This document shows, in pieces, positions 40,747-49,805 of a DNA stretch of 64,000 nt. A program made the position numbers and the translations under genes. The notes beneath the pieces are model-generated. The model searched no databases. It was not told the DNA's origin and was given only the letters and a program-made list of their open reading frames with translations. Every line of letters starts with the position of its first letter. Within the stretch, counting starts at the first letter, position 1. The DNA is from Chrysophaeum taylorii (Eukaryota; Sar; Pelagophyceae; Pelagomonadales; Pelagomonadaceae): the NCBI GenBank assembly GCA_029834535.1, contig JAQMWT010000531.1, positions 248,001 through 312,000 on the forward strand, given 5' to 3'.

Positions 40747-41519
40747 TTAGCACAGTCGACACGAGGCCCATGGGACGCGAGACGCGCGGATCTTCGCCTT
40801 GTCCTTATTAACGATATCGATCGCCTCCCGGAGTCTCAAATTGTGCTCTTCCTTCTCCATCAAGGCGGCCTGAAGAAAGAGGACGGAGTGCGACGATAGG
40901 AAAGGAAGGGCCGACGCACCTGCATGGCGGCGTATTCGTCCTTGATCTCGCGGGTGTGGCGGCCGATATGGTAGTGGAGGCGCATGGTGAAGGTGACCAT
41001 GTCGGCGTCGTCGCGGAGCGAGTCGGGTATCATGTCGAGTTTGTCGTTATGCGAGCAGTCGAGGACGTCGAGAGTGTCGAGACTGCCGATGTCGGTGGGG
41101 AGCGACTCGAGTCTGTTGTGGTGCAGCACGATGACTCTCAGAACTTGGAGGGAACCGAGAGCCGCAGGCACGGTGGTGAGGCGGTTGTGGTTGGCAATTA
41201 CTTCCTCGAGGAAAAGGCAGTCGCCGAGCTCGGGGGGGAGCCACGTCAGGTTGTTGAAGGCGCAGTTGAGGACGCGCAGCCGCGTGCAGGTGCCGAGTTC
41301 CGCGGGCAGACTCTCGAGCGTGTTGTGCGAGACGTCGAGGTGGGCGAGGAGCTCGAGGCGAAACATGTCGCCGGGAAGGCGGACCAGGTTGTTGTGTTCG
41401 AGCCGCAGGCTTCGCGTTCGCGGGTCGATCCGCACGTCGTCGAGGCTCCGCCAGCCCCTCATCGAGAGGTCCACTACCCCCACGTAAGCAGCATCATCAT
41501 CATTGTCCTCATCGTTCAT
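40747..41519 (-). CDS. Leucine-rich-repeat protein with C-terminal helix (2 exons)
   Basis: Exons 41519-40920 and 40869-40747 give 240 residues. About six LRRs of 23 residues run from 20 to 165, in the Shoc2/Ras-suppressor type (LPxxLxxLxxLxxLxLxxNxL), for example LPAELGTCTRLRVLNCAFNN and VPAALGSLQVLRVIVLHHNR. The 50-nt intron (GTGCGT to CTTCAG) joins EYAAMQ to AALMEKEEHNLRLREAIDI, continuing a charged helix. Without splicing the frame ends in a Phe/Pro tail. LRR proteins of this type act as binding scaffolds in signalling; the partner is unknown. Confidence 0.85.
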
Positions 41520-41946
41520 GGCAACAACGCCTCGTTAAAAATGAATGAGAACGAGGGTTATTATTGCTTTTCACTTGCTTCTTTCTTTTCTTGAACTTGT
41601 TGTAATCGTTCGGGGGGAGGGCGCCTTGCCTTGCCTTGCCTTGATGATGACGATGTCGAGTGCGGAGGAGGAGGAGCCAGTGTTGTGGTGGTGGTGGTGG
41701 TGGTGGTGGTGGTGCGCCTGTAGATGAGTCGACCAAGGGAGGCGACGTCATTAGAAAAGGCCGCTTCGGGACTGGTGACCGGGGAGACAGATGATGAAAA
41801 AGATGCCCGAAACGACAACACCACAAGGAGAAAGAGAGAGGGAGGGAGGGGAGAAAGGACGAGTCGCCCGTTGCTTGCTCGGAGATGGGTCCACGCGTCC
41901 AAGGTGGGTAGGCATCGTACTGGGGCCGACGCGTCGCGCTTTGTTC
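41520..41946. other. Intergenic region with trinucleotide and pentanucleotide repeats
   Basis: This lies between the LRR gene start and the 3' end of the coiled-coil gene. It contains a GTG run (about 41684-41712), three CCTTG units (about 41625-41640) and a GAGAG/GGGAGG purine stretch. No convincing gene is seen. Confidence 0.5.
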
Positions 41947-44262
41947 TCAGGTGGATACGGTGTCTTGGAGATCGCGCTGCATGCGCATGGCGGCTTGGGC
42001 GTCGTCGCGAAAGATGCGGAGCTGGCACTCGGCGCCGTGGAGTTTGGCGCGCATCGCGACAGACTCGGACTCCCACTCGGCGTTGAGCTTAGCGATTTCC
42101 GCGCGGACTTTGGTCTTGTCCAGCTCGTGAGTGTGTATGAGCTTGTCGACGCGGGCGAGCTCGTCCTTGGCGAGGTCGAGGACGTCCGGGGGTCCGGGGG
42201 AAACGGCGTTGGCGAGGGATTCTTGCTTGGGGTCGTCGTCGTCGTCGTCGAGGAGGCGACCCTCGGCGAGGGCGAGAGCGTCGGCTTCCGAGGAGGCCGC
42301 GGCGAGCTGTCGGGCGGAAACGTGGGCGTCGGCGTCGAGGGCGTGGCGGAGCTGCTTTTCGCGCGTCGATGTCTCGAGAGCGACGGTGCGCGCCGTTTTT
42401 GTCGCGGCGTCGAGGCCGGCGTCGGCTTCGAGGAGCGCGCGTCGCGCGACCTGCTCGAGCCTGACGCACTCGTCGAGGTCGCGCTGCGCCGCCTCCTTGG
42501 CGGCGAGGGCCGAGGCGGCCGATCTGTTCGCGCGGCGGCTCGACTCGCGGAGGACGTCGCGGCGGTCGAGGGCGCCGGCCGTGACGCGGGCGAGGGCCGT
42601 CTCGGCGGCGCGCGCCGCCTCGAGCTCGGACTCGAGGTCTCGCGTGTTGGCCGCGTCGGTTCGGCGCGTCGCGTCGAGCGCGAGCTCGACGGCGCGCGAG
42701 GCCGAGGCGTAGGCGTCGATGAGGCGGCGGCGGCACGGGCCCTGGGCGTCGTCGGGGCCGACGGCCTCGGGGGGCGCGGGGAGCACGTGGACGGCGCCGT
42801 GCTCGAACGCGTTCGCGGCCGGGGCCTTGTCGTCGCGCGGCGGCGGGTCGTGCGGCTGCGCCGTCACCTCGGGCTGGGCGTCGTCGTCGTCGTCCGTGAC
42901 GAAGGAGTCGGTGGTGGGGACGTTGAGGCGCATGTCGACGTCGGCGGTATCCTTGAGGTCGAGGAGGCGCGCGAGCTGTTCGACGGCGTCGCGCTCGTCG
43001 TGACGACGGGCGAGCTCGAGCGCCAGTCGGCCCGTGCGCGTGGCCGCCGAGCGCTTGAGCGCGGCGAGGGCGTCCTCGGCGTCCTTGCGGCGCGTCGCGG
43101 CCGCCGCGCGCTCGGCCTCGCACCGCGGGAGCTCGACCTGCTCGAGGTGGCGCCGCGCGTCGGCCGCGCGCCGCGCCTCCTGGGTCGCCGCCTCGGCCTC
43201 GGCAGCGCGCTGGCCGAGGCGGCCGCGGCACCGCGCGGCGCGCTCTTCGACGACCCCCGCGTCCTCCTGCGCCGAGCGCTGGGCCGCCGCGGCCTCGTCG
43301 CACGCGCGCTCGGCCGCTTCCCGGAGGGCCGCGCCCGAGGCGGCCTCGGCGTCGCGGCGGTCGCGCGCCAAACACGCGCGCTCGGCCGCCGCGGCCGAGG
43401 CCGCCTCGGCGCTCGCGAGTTCCTCGCGCAGCCGCGACCGCTGCGCGAGCGACGCCTCCCGCCGCTCGGCCCGCGACTCGCGCCACGAGACGCGCGATTC
43501 CACGAAGTCCCCAAGAGCCTGCCGCCGCGTCCGCAGGCCCGCGACCCCGCGCGACAGCTGCGCCGCGCGCACCTCGAGCGACCCGATCTCCGAGGCGACC
43601 TCGCCCTCGCGCTGTCGGAGCGTCGCCTTGAGGGCCTCGCGGGCCTTGGCCTCGGCCGTCGCCTTGGCCTCGGCAACCAGCCGCCGCCGCCGCGCGGCCC
43701 GCGCGACGGTCGCGTCCTCGCTGCTCAAGTTCTTCGTCTCCTCGGCCGCGACGAAGTCCACGAACGCCTCGCTCGCCTCTACGACTTCCACGCTCTCGTA
43801 CGCGCGTATCAGCCACTGCTCCCACCCGACCCGCCGCGCCTCCACCGCGTCGGCCACGGCCGATTCCCCCTTCGCCATCACGCCCCGCGACTTCTCGGGG
43901 GCTTGGCCCGACGGCATGAAACTCGACATGAACGGAAAAAACGACGTCTTGTTCTGCGCCTGCTGCTGCGCCGCCTCCGACGCGCGCATCGCCGCCTCGT
44001 CCGCCGCGCTGATCGGCACCGGGCTCGCGTGGCTAAACCCCGTCTCCTCCTTCACACCCTGGCACACGCCGATCAGCTCGGACCTAAGATTATGACACAA
44101 GATTACTTATTTCCTTTTTTCCTTCTCGACTCACTCTCCGATGCCGCGCCGAACGGCCAAATCGTACTTTTCGTACAAGTCGTACCGCAGATCCAGGGCC
44201 GATGTCACCTCGTGCGCCTCACCGGCCAGCACCAGCCGGCACGGGGGCGCTGCCGACGACAT
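41947..44262 (-). CDS. Long coiled-coil protein (2 exons), unknown
   Basis: Exons 44262-44135 and 44083-41947 make 754 residues. The start ATG opens MSSAAPPCRLVLAGEAHEV. The 51-nt intron (GTGAGT to CTTAG) joins RRGIGE to SELIGVCQGVKEETGF. From about residue 150 to 420 and again from 500 to 740 the sequence is Ala/Arg/Glu heptad coiled coil (for example AAERACLARDRRDAEAASG), with an acidic, Pro-containing break near 440-480 (VTDDDDDAQPEVTAQPHDPP). It ends AMRMQRDLQDTVST. Such proteins are common in basal bodies and flagellar roots, but no family is recognised. Confidence 0.75.
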
Positions 44263-44461
44263 GATGTTTGCGGCTCCACACCAGAGCCCTGTTTGTTTTG
44301 TTGTTTCTTGTGTACGCACCCCCAGTTCTGACTCAATTTTTACAACGGCCGGCGCACCAACGGAACGGACGTTCGTCGTCGTGCTCCTAGGAGTCCTAGT
44401 CGTATTGCTGATAATGATATGATATGATGGGGGGTGACTATGACTACGACTACGACTATGA

Positions 44462-45126
44462 CTACGACTTCACGGGGACGTAGACCTCGTTCTTCTTGTA
44501 CCAGGGGAGCGTCCAAGGGGGGTTGTGGCGGCGCCACTCCCAGCGCGTCTCGTCCACTTCGAGCCCGTCCGACTTGGCCGCCGCGACGAGATCGTCCTTC
44601 TTCTTGACCGCCGTCCCCTCGTTCCAGGACCCGTAGTACGTCGCCACGACAGCCTTCTCGGCCCCTTTGGGCACCACGGTCACGGCCTCGTTCGTCGGCG
44701 CCGGCGGCTCGGTGATCGCGGCTGGCAGCACAAACTGCATCTTCTTATCGTTGGTCGTCACAACGGGCGACGTCATCGCAATCTTCGTCTGGGTCGCGTT
44801 CTCCGCCTTGGCCATCACGCCAATGTACCCTGCGCCTCCTGTGGGCAGCAGTGCCCACCACGCTCACACACACACCTGCAAGCTTGTTGAACGCGTCGTT
44901 CTTTTCGTTGGGGGCCTCGATCATCATGCCAGCGGCATACGACCGCACCTCGTACGTCGGTTTCTGCAGCGACCGACCACCCTGATGAGCAAAAGCGAGG
45001 TCTCTCTCACCGTTTCGATCACGCTAAAAGCGTGCGTTTCGCCCGAGCTATGGCGAGTCGCGGTGAGGATGGCACCGCCGTCACGATGATGATGATGACT
45101 CACATGTACCCGAACAGCGAACTCAT
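44462..45126 (-). CDS. SOUL family haem-binding protein (4 exons)
   Basis: Exons are 45126-45104, 45047-45011, 44963-44876 and 44838-44462 (174 residues). The tiny first exon encodes MSSLFGY; joins give ISGETHAFSVIET|KPTYEVRSYAAG and NKLAG|GAGYIGVMAKAE, then KIAMTSPVV, the SOUL hallmark. The family core continues through VVATYYGSWNE and ends WTLPWYKKNEVYVPV, where SOUL proteins have their P-x-x-RxNEVxVxL end. Introns are 56, 47 and 37 nt. SOUL proteins bind haem or tetrapyrroles in cytosol or plastid; no transit peptide is visible here. Confidence 0.88.
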
Positions 45127-46150
45127 TGCTCGTCGTCCTTGCGCGAGACGGATGATTCCTTCCTTCCTTCCTTATGCCCTGCTGACGTGGCGAGAACAGT
45201 CTTGAAGTATTATGGTACATACAATAAGACATTGCCGTGGAGGCGCTTTTTTCTGGGAAGAAGAAGCTGCATGCATATGCACGCCTTCGCGCCCAGCGCA
45301 CCACGCGCGGCACAGGTCCGCAACCTCCGGCGTCGGGCGAAGGTGAATGGTGCGACGTGCATCGCCAACACACCATATGCTGGCACGGCGTTCTTTGCGT
45401 GTATTCAACTTAAAGTCAACTTAAACAAAAAAAACATTGGGGTCAATCAAGAAGTCTTACGTAAGCCGAATGAATTCCCATAATAATTAATTACGAGCAG
45501 AAACCTCTCGACAACAACAACGCTTCAAGAATACACAACCTGTCGCGTGCGAGCAACAATTTCGCCATGACTCAATCCAACGCGTTCATCATCATCTCCA
45601 TCTTCGCAAGCCCCAGCAAAAATCAAACCAACCGAACCCACCCAATTCTTTCTCGTGGCACCACGTGTCTCCGTGCCACGCGCAAGAAGAGATTATTAAA
45701 GTCCACTACGACGTGCTGCTGCCCCCCCCAATGCCGATGAGCTTCTTCTTCTTCTTATCACTCGTAGCAGGCCCATGTTTCTTCTTTCTTTCTTCGAGGC
45801 TTAAAAAGTTTGGGTCGAGCCCGCGGCACCCTGAATCATCGTCGTCGTCGCGAGCAAGCGGCCCCGCCCGATAGGTGTCGACTGTCGCTCGGACCGCTAT
45901 AGCTTGAAACTACAAAACCGCCGTGATGCTCCTTTGGGAACAACAAGCAGACCTTTTTTTGATCGGCCGCGCCCATTGCCCGGACAATATCAACCTGGGC
46001 GGGAATCCCACACCTCGTGAGCTTGCCGAAAACAACAGCTCACAGGAGTGCGGTTCGTGCCCTCCCACGAGCACGAATGCGGAAGTTGGCGGGATGCAGC
46101 CTCGGCGAGCGCACGTTGCGTCGCGTCGCCCGAGATGATGATCATAATCA
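45127..46150. other. Gene-poor intergenic kilobase
   Basis: No reading frame has family features or coherent composition. The stretch is AT-richer than its surroundings and holds short TTCC runs near 45160, A tracts near 45428 and TTC runs near 45740. It separates the SOUL gene start from the pICln 3' end. Confidence 0.5.
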
Positions 46151-46923
46151 TCACAATAGCGGGTCGTCGTCGTCTTGGTCGTCTTCTTGAGTGAGGTCGG
46201 TCGGAGCGTCGTCGAACTGGCCCTCCCTGGCGCCACATTATCACGAGCGGGGGAACACGGGGGGAGGACGCCGGTCGAAGAGGACTGGGCGGGCTCGAGA
46301 CCCGGGGGCACGGCGAGCATGGCATCGAAGCGCGAAAGGATTGCCTCTTGCTGCAGTGCGAGGTCGTCGTCGTCGTCGTCGTCCTGGGCGAGGCCGGCCA
46401 TGCCGTCCTCTTCGTCGTCGGGGTTAAGTTCTGCGGCGCGGGAGAAGGCGTCGAAGAGGGCCGGGAGGGCTTCGGGGTCTGAGGGGGCGAGGAAAAGCTC
46501 GGAGGGAGTCTCGGGAGGCACATCGTCGAGGAGCTGGGCGTAGAGGCAGGGGGTCGGGTAGGTGTCGGGATCTCTCGAAATGGCGTGGAGGCCAACGCGG
46601 TCGACGCGGAGCGCCAAGGTGTTTGCCGCCGCCTCGCCGGCGGTGCGCTGTGCCGCCGCCTCGCCGGCTGTGATTGCCGCCGCCTCGCCGGCGGTGTTTG
46701 CCGCCGCCTCGCCGGCGGTGCGCTTTGCCGCCGCCTCGCCGGCGGTGATTGCCGCCGCCTCGCCGGCGGTGCGCTCCCAGAGGATGCGTTTGGTCGTGAC
46801 GCGCAGACGGCCGACGCCCCAGGGCTCCCTGGACTCGTCGTCGTCGCGGCACACCGCGCAGGCCACGTCATCGAGCGCGTAGAGGAGGTCCTCGTCGTCC
46901 TCCAGAGGCATAGGTGACGTCAT
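46151..46923 (-). CDS. CLNS1A: pICln methylosome subunit with an internal minisatellite (2 exons)
   Basis: The PH-like pICln core is clear: RVTTKRILWER, then LHAISRDPDTYPTPCLYAQL, the family signature, then DPEALPALFDAFSRAAELNPD. The acidic tail GQFDDAPTDLTQEDDQDDDD ends at 46151 and is reached by a short intron upstream of about 46222. The best join is VLPP|EGQFDD with a 32-nt intron, or TG|GQFDD with 47 nt; I cannot decide. pICln delivers Sm proteins to the PRMT5 methylosome for snRNP assembly. Between strand ILWER and TLALRVD sit six TAGEAAAx units. The start is the ATG at 46923; MPLEDDEDLLY at 46911 is an alternative. Confidence 0.85.
46620..46773 (-). repeat. Coding minisatellite, six TAGEAAA units inside pICln
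   Basis: Units of 24 or 27 bp built on CGCCGCCTCGCCGGCGGTG (plus strand) are repeated six times. They encode TAGEAAA followed by I, N, KR or QR. The array keeps the reading frame and expands a loop that has only about ten residues in animal and plant pICln. Confidence 0.92.
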
Positions 46924-47428
46924 GGAGTACCTGCAACGCCAAGAGATGATGAAGGACGACACGGACGGTTATCCCGAGGGTTCGCGGCGTAAGAAGCCGT
47001 CGAAGGAGGGGACCATCCAAATGCTGGCGGCGGTGGTTGCCGTCGCGATCTGGGGCCCGCCGACCATTTCGTTGTGTCTCGAGAAGCCCTACGAGCCGAA
47101 AAAAGCCGACCCGTACGACGGGTCCCTCGTCTTCGTCCGGCCGGTCCCCGAGTCTTTGACCTCGGACTCGACGCTCGAGTGCGAGCTCGGGGCGGCCGTC
47201 GAGGCGACGGTACAGTTCGACGTCTATCTCGACGCCAGGCTCGTCCTGGGCGGGGACGCGGGCCGCGCCGTACTCCCCCCGCCGCACAATCAACCCCGCC
47301 GCATCTCCCTCGACCTCGGGGAGATTCCAGTCGGGATCCACAACCTCACCCTCGCCGCCTCCTCCCTCGAGACGCCCCCGCGCTTCCCCCGCCTCGAAAA
47401 TACCTCCCTCTTCGTCAGCACGTCGTAG
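46922..47428 (+). CDS. Single-span membrane protein, unknown
   Basis: The 168-residue frame starts at the ATG at 46922, which overlaps the pICln ATG on the other strand. A charged N-terminus (KKPSKEG) precedes one hydrophobic span (IQMLAAVVAVAIWGPPTISLCL, about 32-53). An exposed domain rich in beta-type sequence follows (SLVFVRPVPESL, then ATVQFDVYLDARLVLGG and GIHNLTLAASSL), with NLT and NTS as possible glycosylation sites. This suits a type II protein with a lumenal or extracellular domain. No family was recognised. Confidence 0.7.
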   Translation: MEYLQRQEMMKDDTDGYPEGSRRKKPSKEGTIQMLAAVVAVAIWGPPTISLCLEKPYEPKKADPYDGSLVFVRPVPESLTSDSTLECELGAAVEATVQFDVYLDARLVLGGDAGRAVLPPPHNQPRRISLDLGEIPVGIHNLTLAASSLETPPRFPRLENTSLFVSTS

Positions 47429-47435
47429 CAAAGTG

Positions 47436-48773
47436 CTAGTCCCCTCGATGATGTTTTTGGCGGCCCTCCTCGACGCAGGTCTGGAGGGCCGCCTTGAGCT
47501 CGACGTTGGTCGGGTCGAGGCGGAGCGCGTCCCAGAAGGCCGCGGCGGCTTCCTCGTAGTCACCGAGGGCCGCGAGGGCCGTCGCGCGCCGGAAGTGGGC
47601 TTTGGGCCAGGTCGCGTCGAGCCGCACGCACGTCTCGGCGTCGGCGAGGGCTGCCTCGCGGAGCTTAAAGGCGCCGCCCTCGCCACCCCCCTCGGCGAGC
47701 GCGAGCCGGGCGGCCGCCCGGTTCGAGAACAGGACCTTGTTCGTCGGGTCGAGGGCGACCGCCTCCGAGTAAATCTCCACGGCGCGCGCGTGGTCGCCGC
47801 GCTTCATCGCCTCGTTTCCCTCGACCTTCTTCCGCGCCGCGCCCTCGGCGTCGTCCGGCGCTCGAGGAGTCGTCGCCGCCGCCGCCGCCGGGGGCTCGAT
47901 ATACGTCCGCTCCTCCTTCCGTTCGAGGGCGGGTGCGTTGCCCCCTCCCCGTACGCCGCCGCGCTTCCGCAAGAGCTCGATGCAGGCCGGGTTGGTGGCG
48001 AGGTCGAGGGCCGTGCGGCCCTCGGCGTCGCGGGAGTTGGCAGCGCGGCAGCCGTCGGGCGCGTCGAGGATGGCCGACAGCGCCTCCTCGTCGTCGGCGC
48101 ACACGTGGGCGACCGTAGCCCCACCGCTCACCACGAGCCCCACGTCGGCCCCGGAACGCACGAGGCGCGCGACGCTCGCCGCGTTCCCGAGGGCGGCAGC
48201 GAGGACGAGGGCCGTCAGGCCGCGTTCGTCCGTCGCGTCGACCGACGCGCCCTCGCTCAACAACGCCGCGACGCCCGCCTCGGCGGCGACCGGGTCATCG
48301 TTGCCGGCGGCCCAGTGCAGCGGGGTCCCGCTCGCCGTCGACGCCTCGAGACACCCCCCCGCGTCGCACAAGATCCCGACGACCGCCGCCGGCTGAACGC
48401 TCGCGGCAGCGCGGTGCAGGGGAGTCGCGCCGTTCGAGTCTCGCCGCGTCGCGTCCGCCCCGAGACTCACGAGCGCCTCGCACGACGCCGCGAGGCCCTG
48501 CGAGGCCGCGAGCGCGAGCGGCGTCACGCCGGCCTCGTCGGGGGTGTCCAGGAGTCCCGGGGCCTTCCTTGCGATCCACCGCACGGTCTCCGCCGACCCC
48601 GAGACGCCGCCGAAGTGCAGCGCGTGCCGTCCGTTTCCGTCGCGGAACCCCCGCACCTCCTCCTCCTCGAACCTCGCCATCGCCTCGAGGTCCCCCCGCT
48701 TCGCCGCCTCGAACAGCGCCTTGAGATCGGCGCGGGCGCGCCGCATCGCCGCATACTTGCCGCGGGCGTCCAT
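47436..48773 (-). CDS. Ankyrin-TPR protein
   Basis: The 445-residue single-exon gene combines about six ankyrin repeats (40-285; for example GVTPLALAASQGLAASCEAL, GATPLHRAAASVQPAAVVGI and GTPLHWAAGNDDPVAAEAGV) with three C-terminal TPRs (about 318-430; KKVEGNEAMKRGDHARAVEI, AVALDPTNKVLFSNRAAARL). The TPR set keeps the K-N-N-K-R carboxylate-clamp pattern (K-xxx-N, then SNRAAA, then KAHFRRA) that binds the Hsp70/Hsp90 C-terminus. An adaptor or co-chaperone role is therefore likely. It converges on the membrane-protein gene, with 7 bp between the two stops. Confidence 0.87.
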   Translation of the reverse strand: MDARGKYAAMRRARADLKALFEAAKRGDLEAMARFEEEEVRGFRDGNGRHALHFGGVSGSAETVRWIARKAPGLLDTPDEAGVTPLALAASQGLAASCEALVSLGADATRRDSNGATPLHRAAASVQPAAVVGILCDAGGCLEASTASGTPLHWAAGNDDPVAAEAGVAALLSEGASVDATDERGLTALVLAAALGNAASVARLVRSGADVGLVVSGGATVAHVCADDEEALSAILDAPDGCRAANSRDAEGRTALDLATNPACIELLRKRGGVRGGGNAPALERKEERTYIEPPAAAAATTPRAPDDAEGAARKKVEGNEAMKRGDHARAVEIYSEAVALDPTNKVLFSNRAAARLALAEGGGEGGAFKLREAALADAETCVRLDATWPKAHFRRATALAALGDYEEAAAAFWDALRLDPTNVELKAALQTCVEEGRQKHHRGD

Positions 48774-48837
48774 CTCGAACCCTCTCTCTTTTAGTCAGTC
48801 CCCTGGCTGATGCTAACCCTATTACGACTTAGCTTTA

Positions 48838-49275
48838 ATGTCGTCTAACCCTAGCACGATGCGTCGCCTCATAAAGTTCGACGAGGACCGCCAGGCGAGC
48901 ATCGTCGCGTTGCGGGACCCGGCCCCGAAGAACGTGATCGAGACCCTCCGCGTGCGGCGCGACAAGCAGGTCAACGATCTGCAGCTCGAGATCGAGGCCC
49001 TCGTCAAGATCGTGGGCGACGACCCCCGCGGGAAGCTCCTCGTCGCGCGCATCAAGTCCCGCCTCATCTTCAGCGTCCAGCGCCTCGCGCACCACTGCCT
49101 TTTCCGAAAAGAAAACGCCGACGATGCGATCGCCGACGAAATTACCTTCCTCGGATGCTGCATCAAGGTGTTCGAGTCTGCTCTCGAGGACCTCAGGGCC
49201 CTCAACAAGGCCCCCGGGACACCCCTTAACTGGAAGCGTGCCCGCGAAACAAACGACGACGACGATGAAGACTAG
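48838..49275 (+). CDS. Small helical protein, unknown
   Basis: The 145-residue frame has an ATG at 48838, 64 bp from the ankyrin-TPR ATG on the other strand. It is predicted all-helical: MRRLIKFDEDRQASIVALRD, VIETLRVRRDKQVNDLQLEI, then LGCCIKVFESALEDLRAL, with an acidic end. It has the composition of a real gene (balanced hydrophobic/charged pattern, C/G third positions). No family is recognised, and no signal or membrane span is seen. Confidence 0.65.
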   Translation: MSSNPSTMRRLIKFDEDRQASIVALRDPAPKNVIETLRVRRDKQVNDLQLEIEALVKIVGDDPRGKLLVARIKSRLIFSVQRLAHHCLFRKENADDAIADEITFLGCCIKVFESALEDLRALNKAPGTPLNWKRARETNDDDDED

Positions 49276-49520
49276 TAGTAGTAGTACTAAGTCTAGGTGG
49301 TTTTATCAACGACCACTCGGCGTCTAGTTTTTATCTAGCCTCTCCATCCGAGAAAGGAGGACGCGCGCATCATCATCATCATCGCGCATCTCGACGCCCT
49401 CGGGCTTACTGGCCGGTACAAGTGATCGACAACAGCCGTGTTCGAAGGGCCTCGCGGCTTTGTTGTGGCACCGCTCGAGGCGAGGGGAGGGGGGGGGGGA
49501 GGCGTGGGGAGGCGTGAGGA

Positions 49521-49590
49521 GGCTCGGCTCGGCTCGGCTCGGCTCGGCTCGGCTCGGCTCGGCTCGGCTCGGCTCGGCTCGGCTCGGCCC
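49521..49590 (+). repeat. GGCTC pentanucleotide tandem repeat
   Basis: Thirteen perfect GGCTC units plus a degenerate one lie 216 bp before the next ATG. The interval 49276-49805 otherwise holds G runs, a CAT run and no gene; the AEPSR/LGSAR peptides read from it are translation of the repeat. Confidence 0.95.
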
Positions 49591-49805
49591 GACGACGCGC
49601 TGCGGCACTTCTGGTCTGTGGCGCCAATCCGCGTCGTGTACGACCAACGTGCACGGCGCAAACTTTCTCTCGTATCGACGAGCTATGCGATGCCGAAGTT
49701 GGACGCCAAGGCCCCGCCGCATCGCAAAAGCCCGCCCGCCCGCCGAACCGATCGAACCCTTGAGGAAGAAAGAAGTCAGGCCCGTTGGATTATGATTCTG
49801 GGAAC

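Noticed and set aside
41791-44331. An 846-residue plus-strand frame opposite the coiled-coil gene
   Set aside because: It is composed of Leu/Arg/Gly/Val repeats mirroring Ala/Glu/Arg codons of the minus-strand coiled coil, with no domain. The minus frame has clean heptads and a valid splice to exon 1.
45139-45483. A 114-residue plus-strand frame
   Set aside because: Its composition is incoherent, with no domain or supporting context. It lies in the AT-richer gene-poor gap.
47433-48794. A 453-residue plus-strand frame opposite the ankyrin-TPR gene
   Set aside because: This is antisense shadow: the minus strand has unmistakable ankyrin and TPR repeats.
49406-49661. Frames encoding AEPSR or LGSAR repeats around 49520-49590
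   Set aside because: They only translate the GGCTC tandem repeat. All frames are open because the unit lacks stops.
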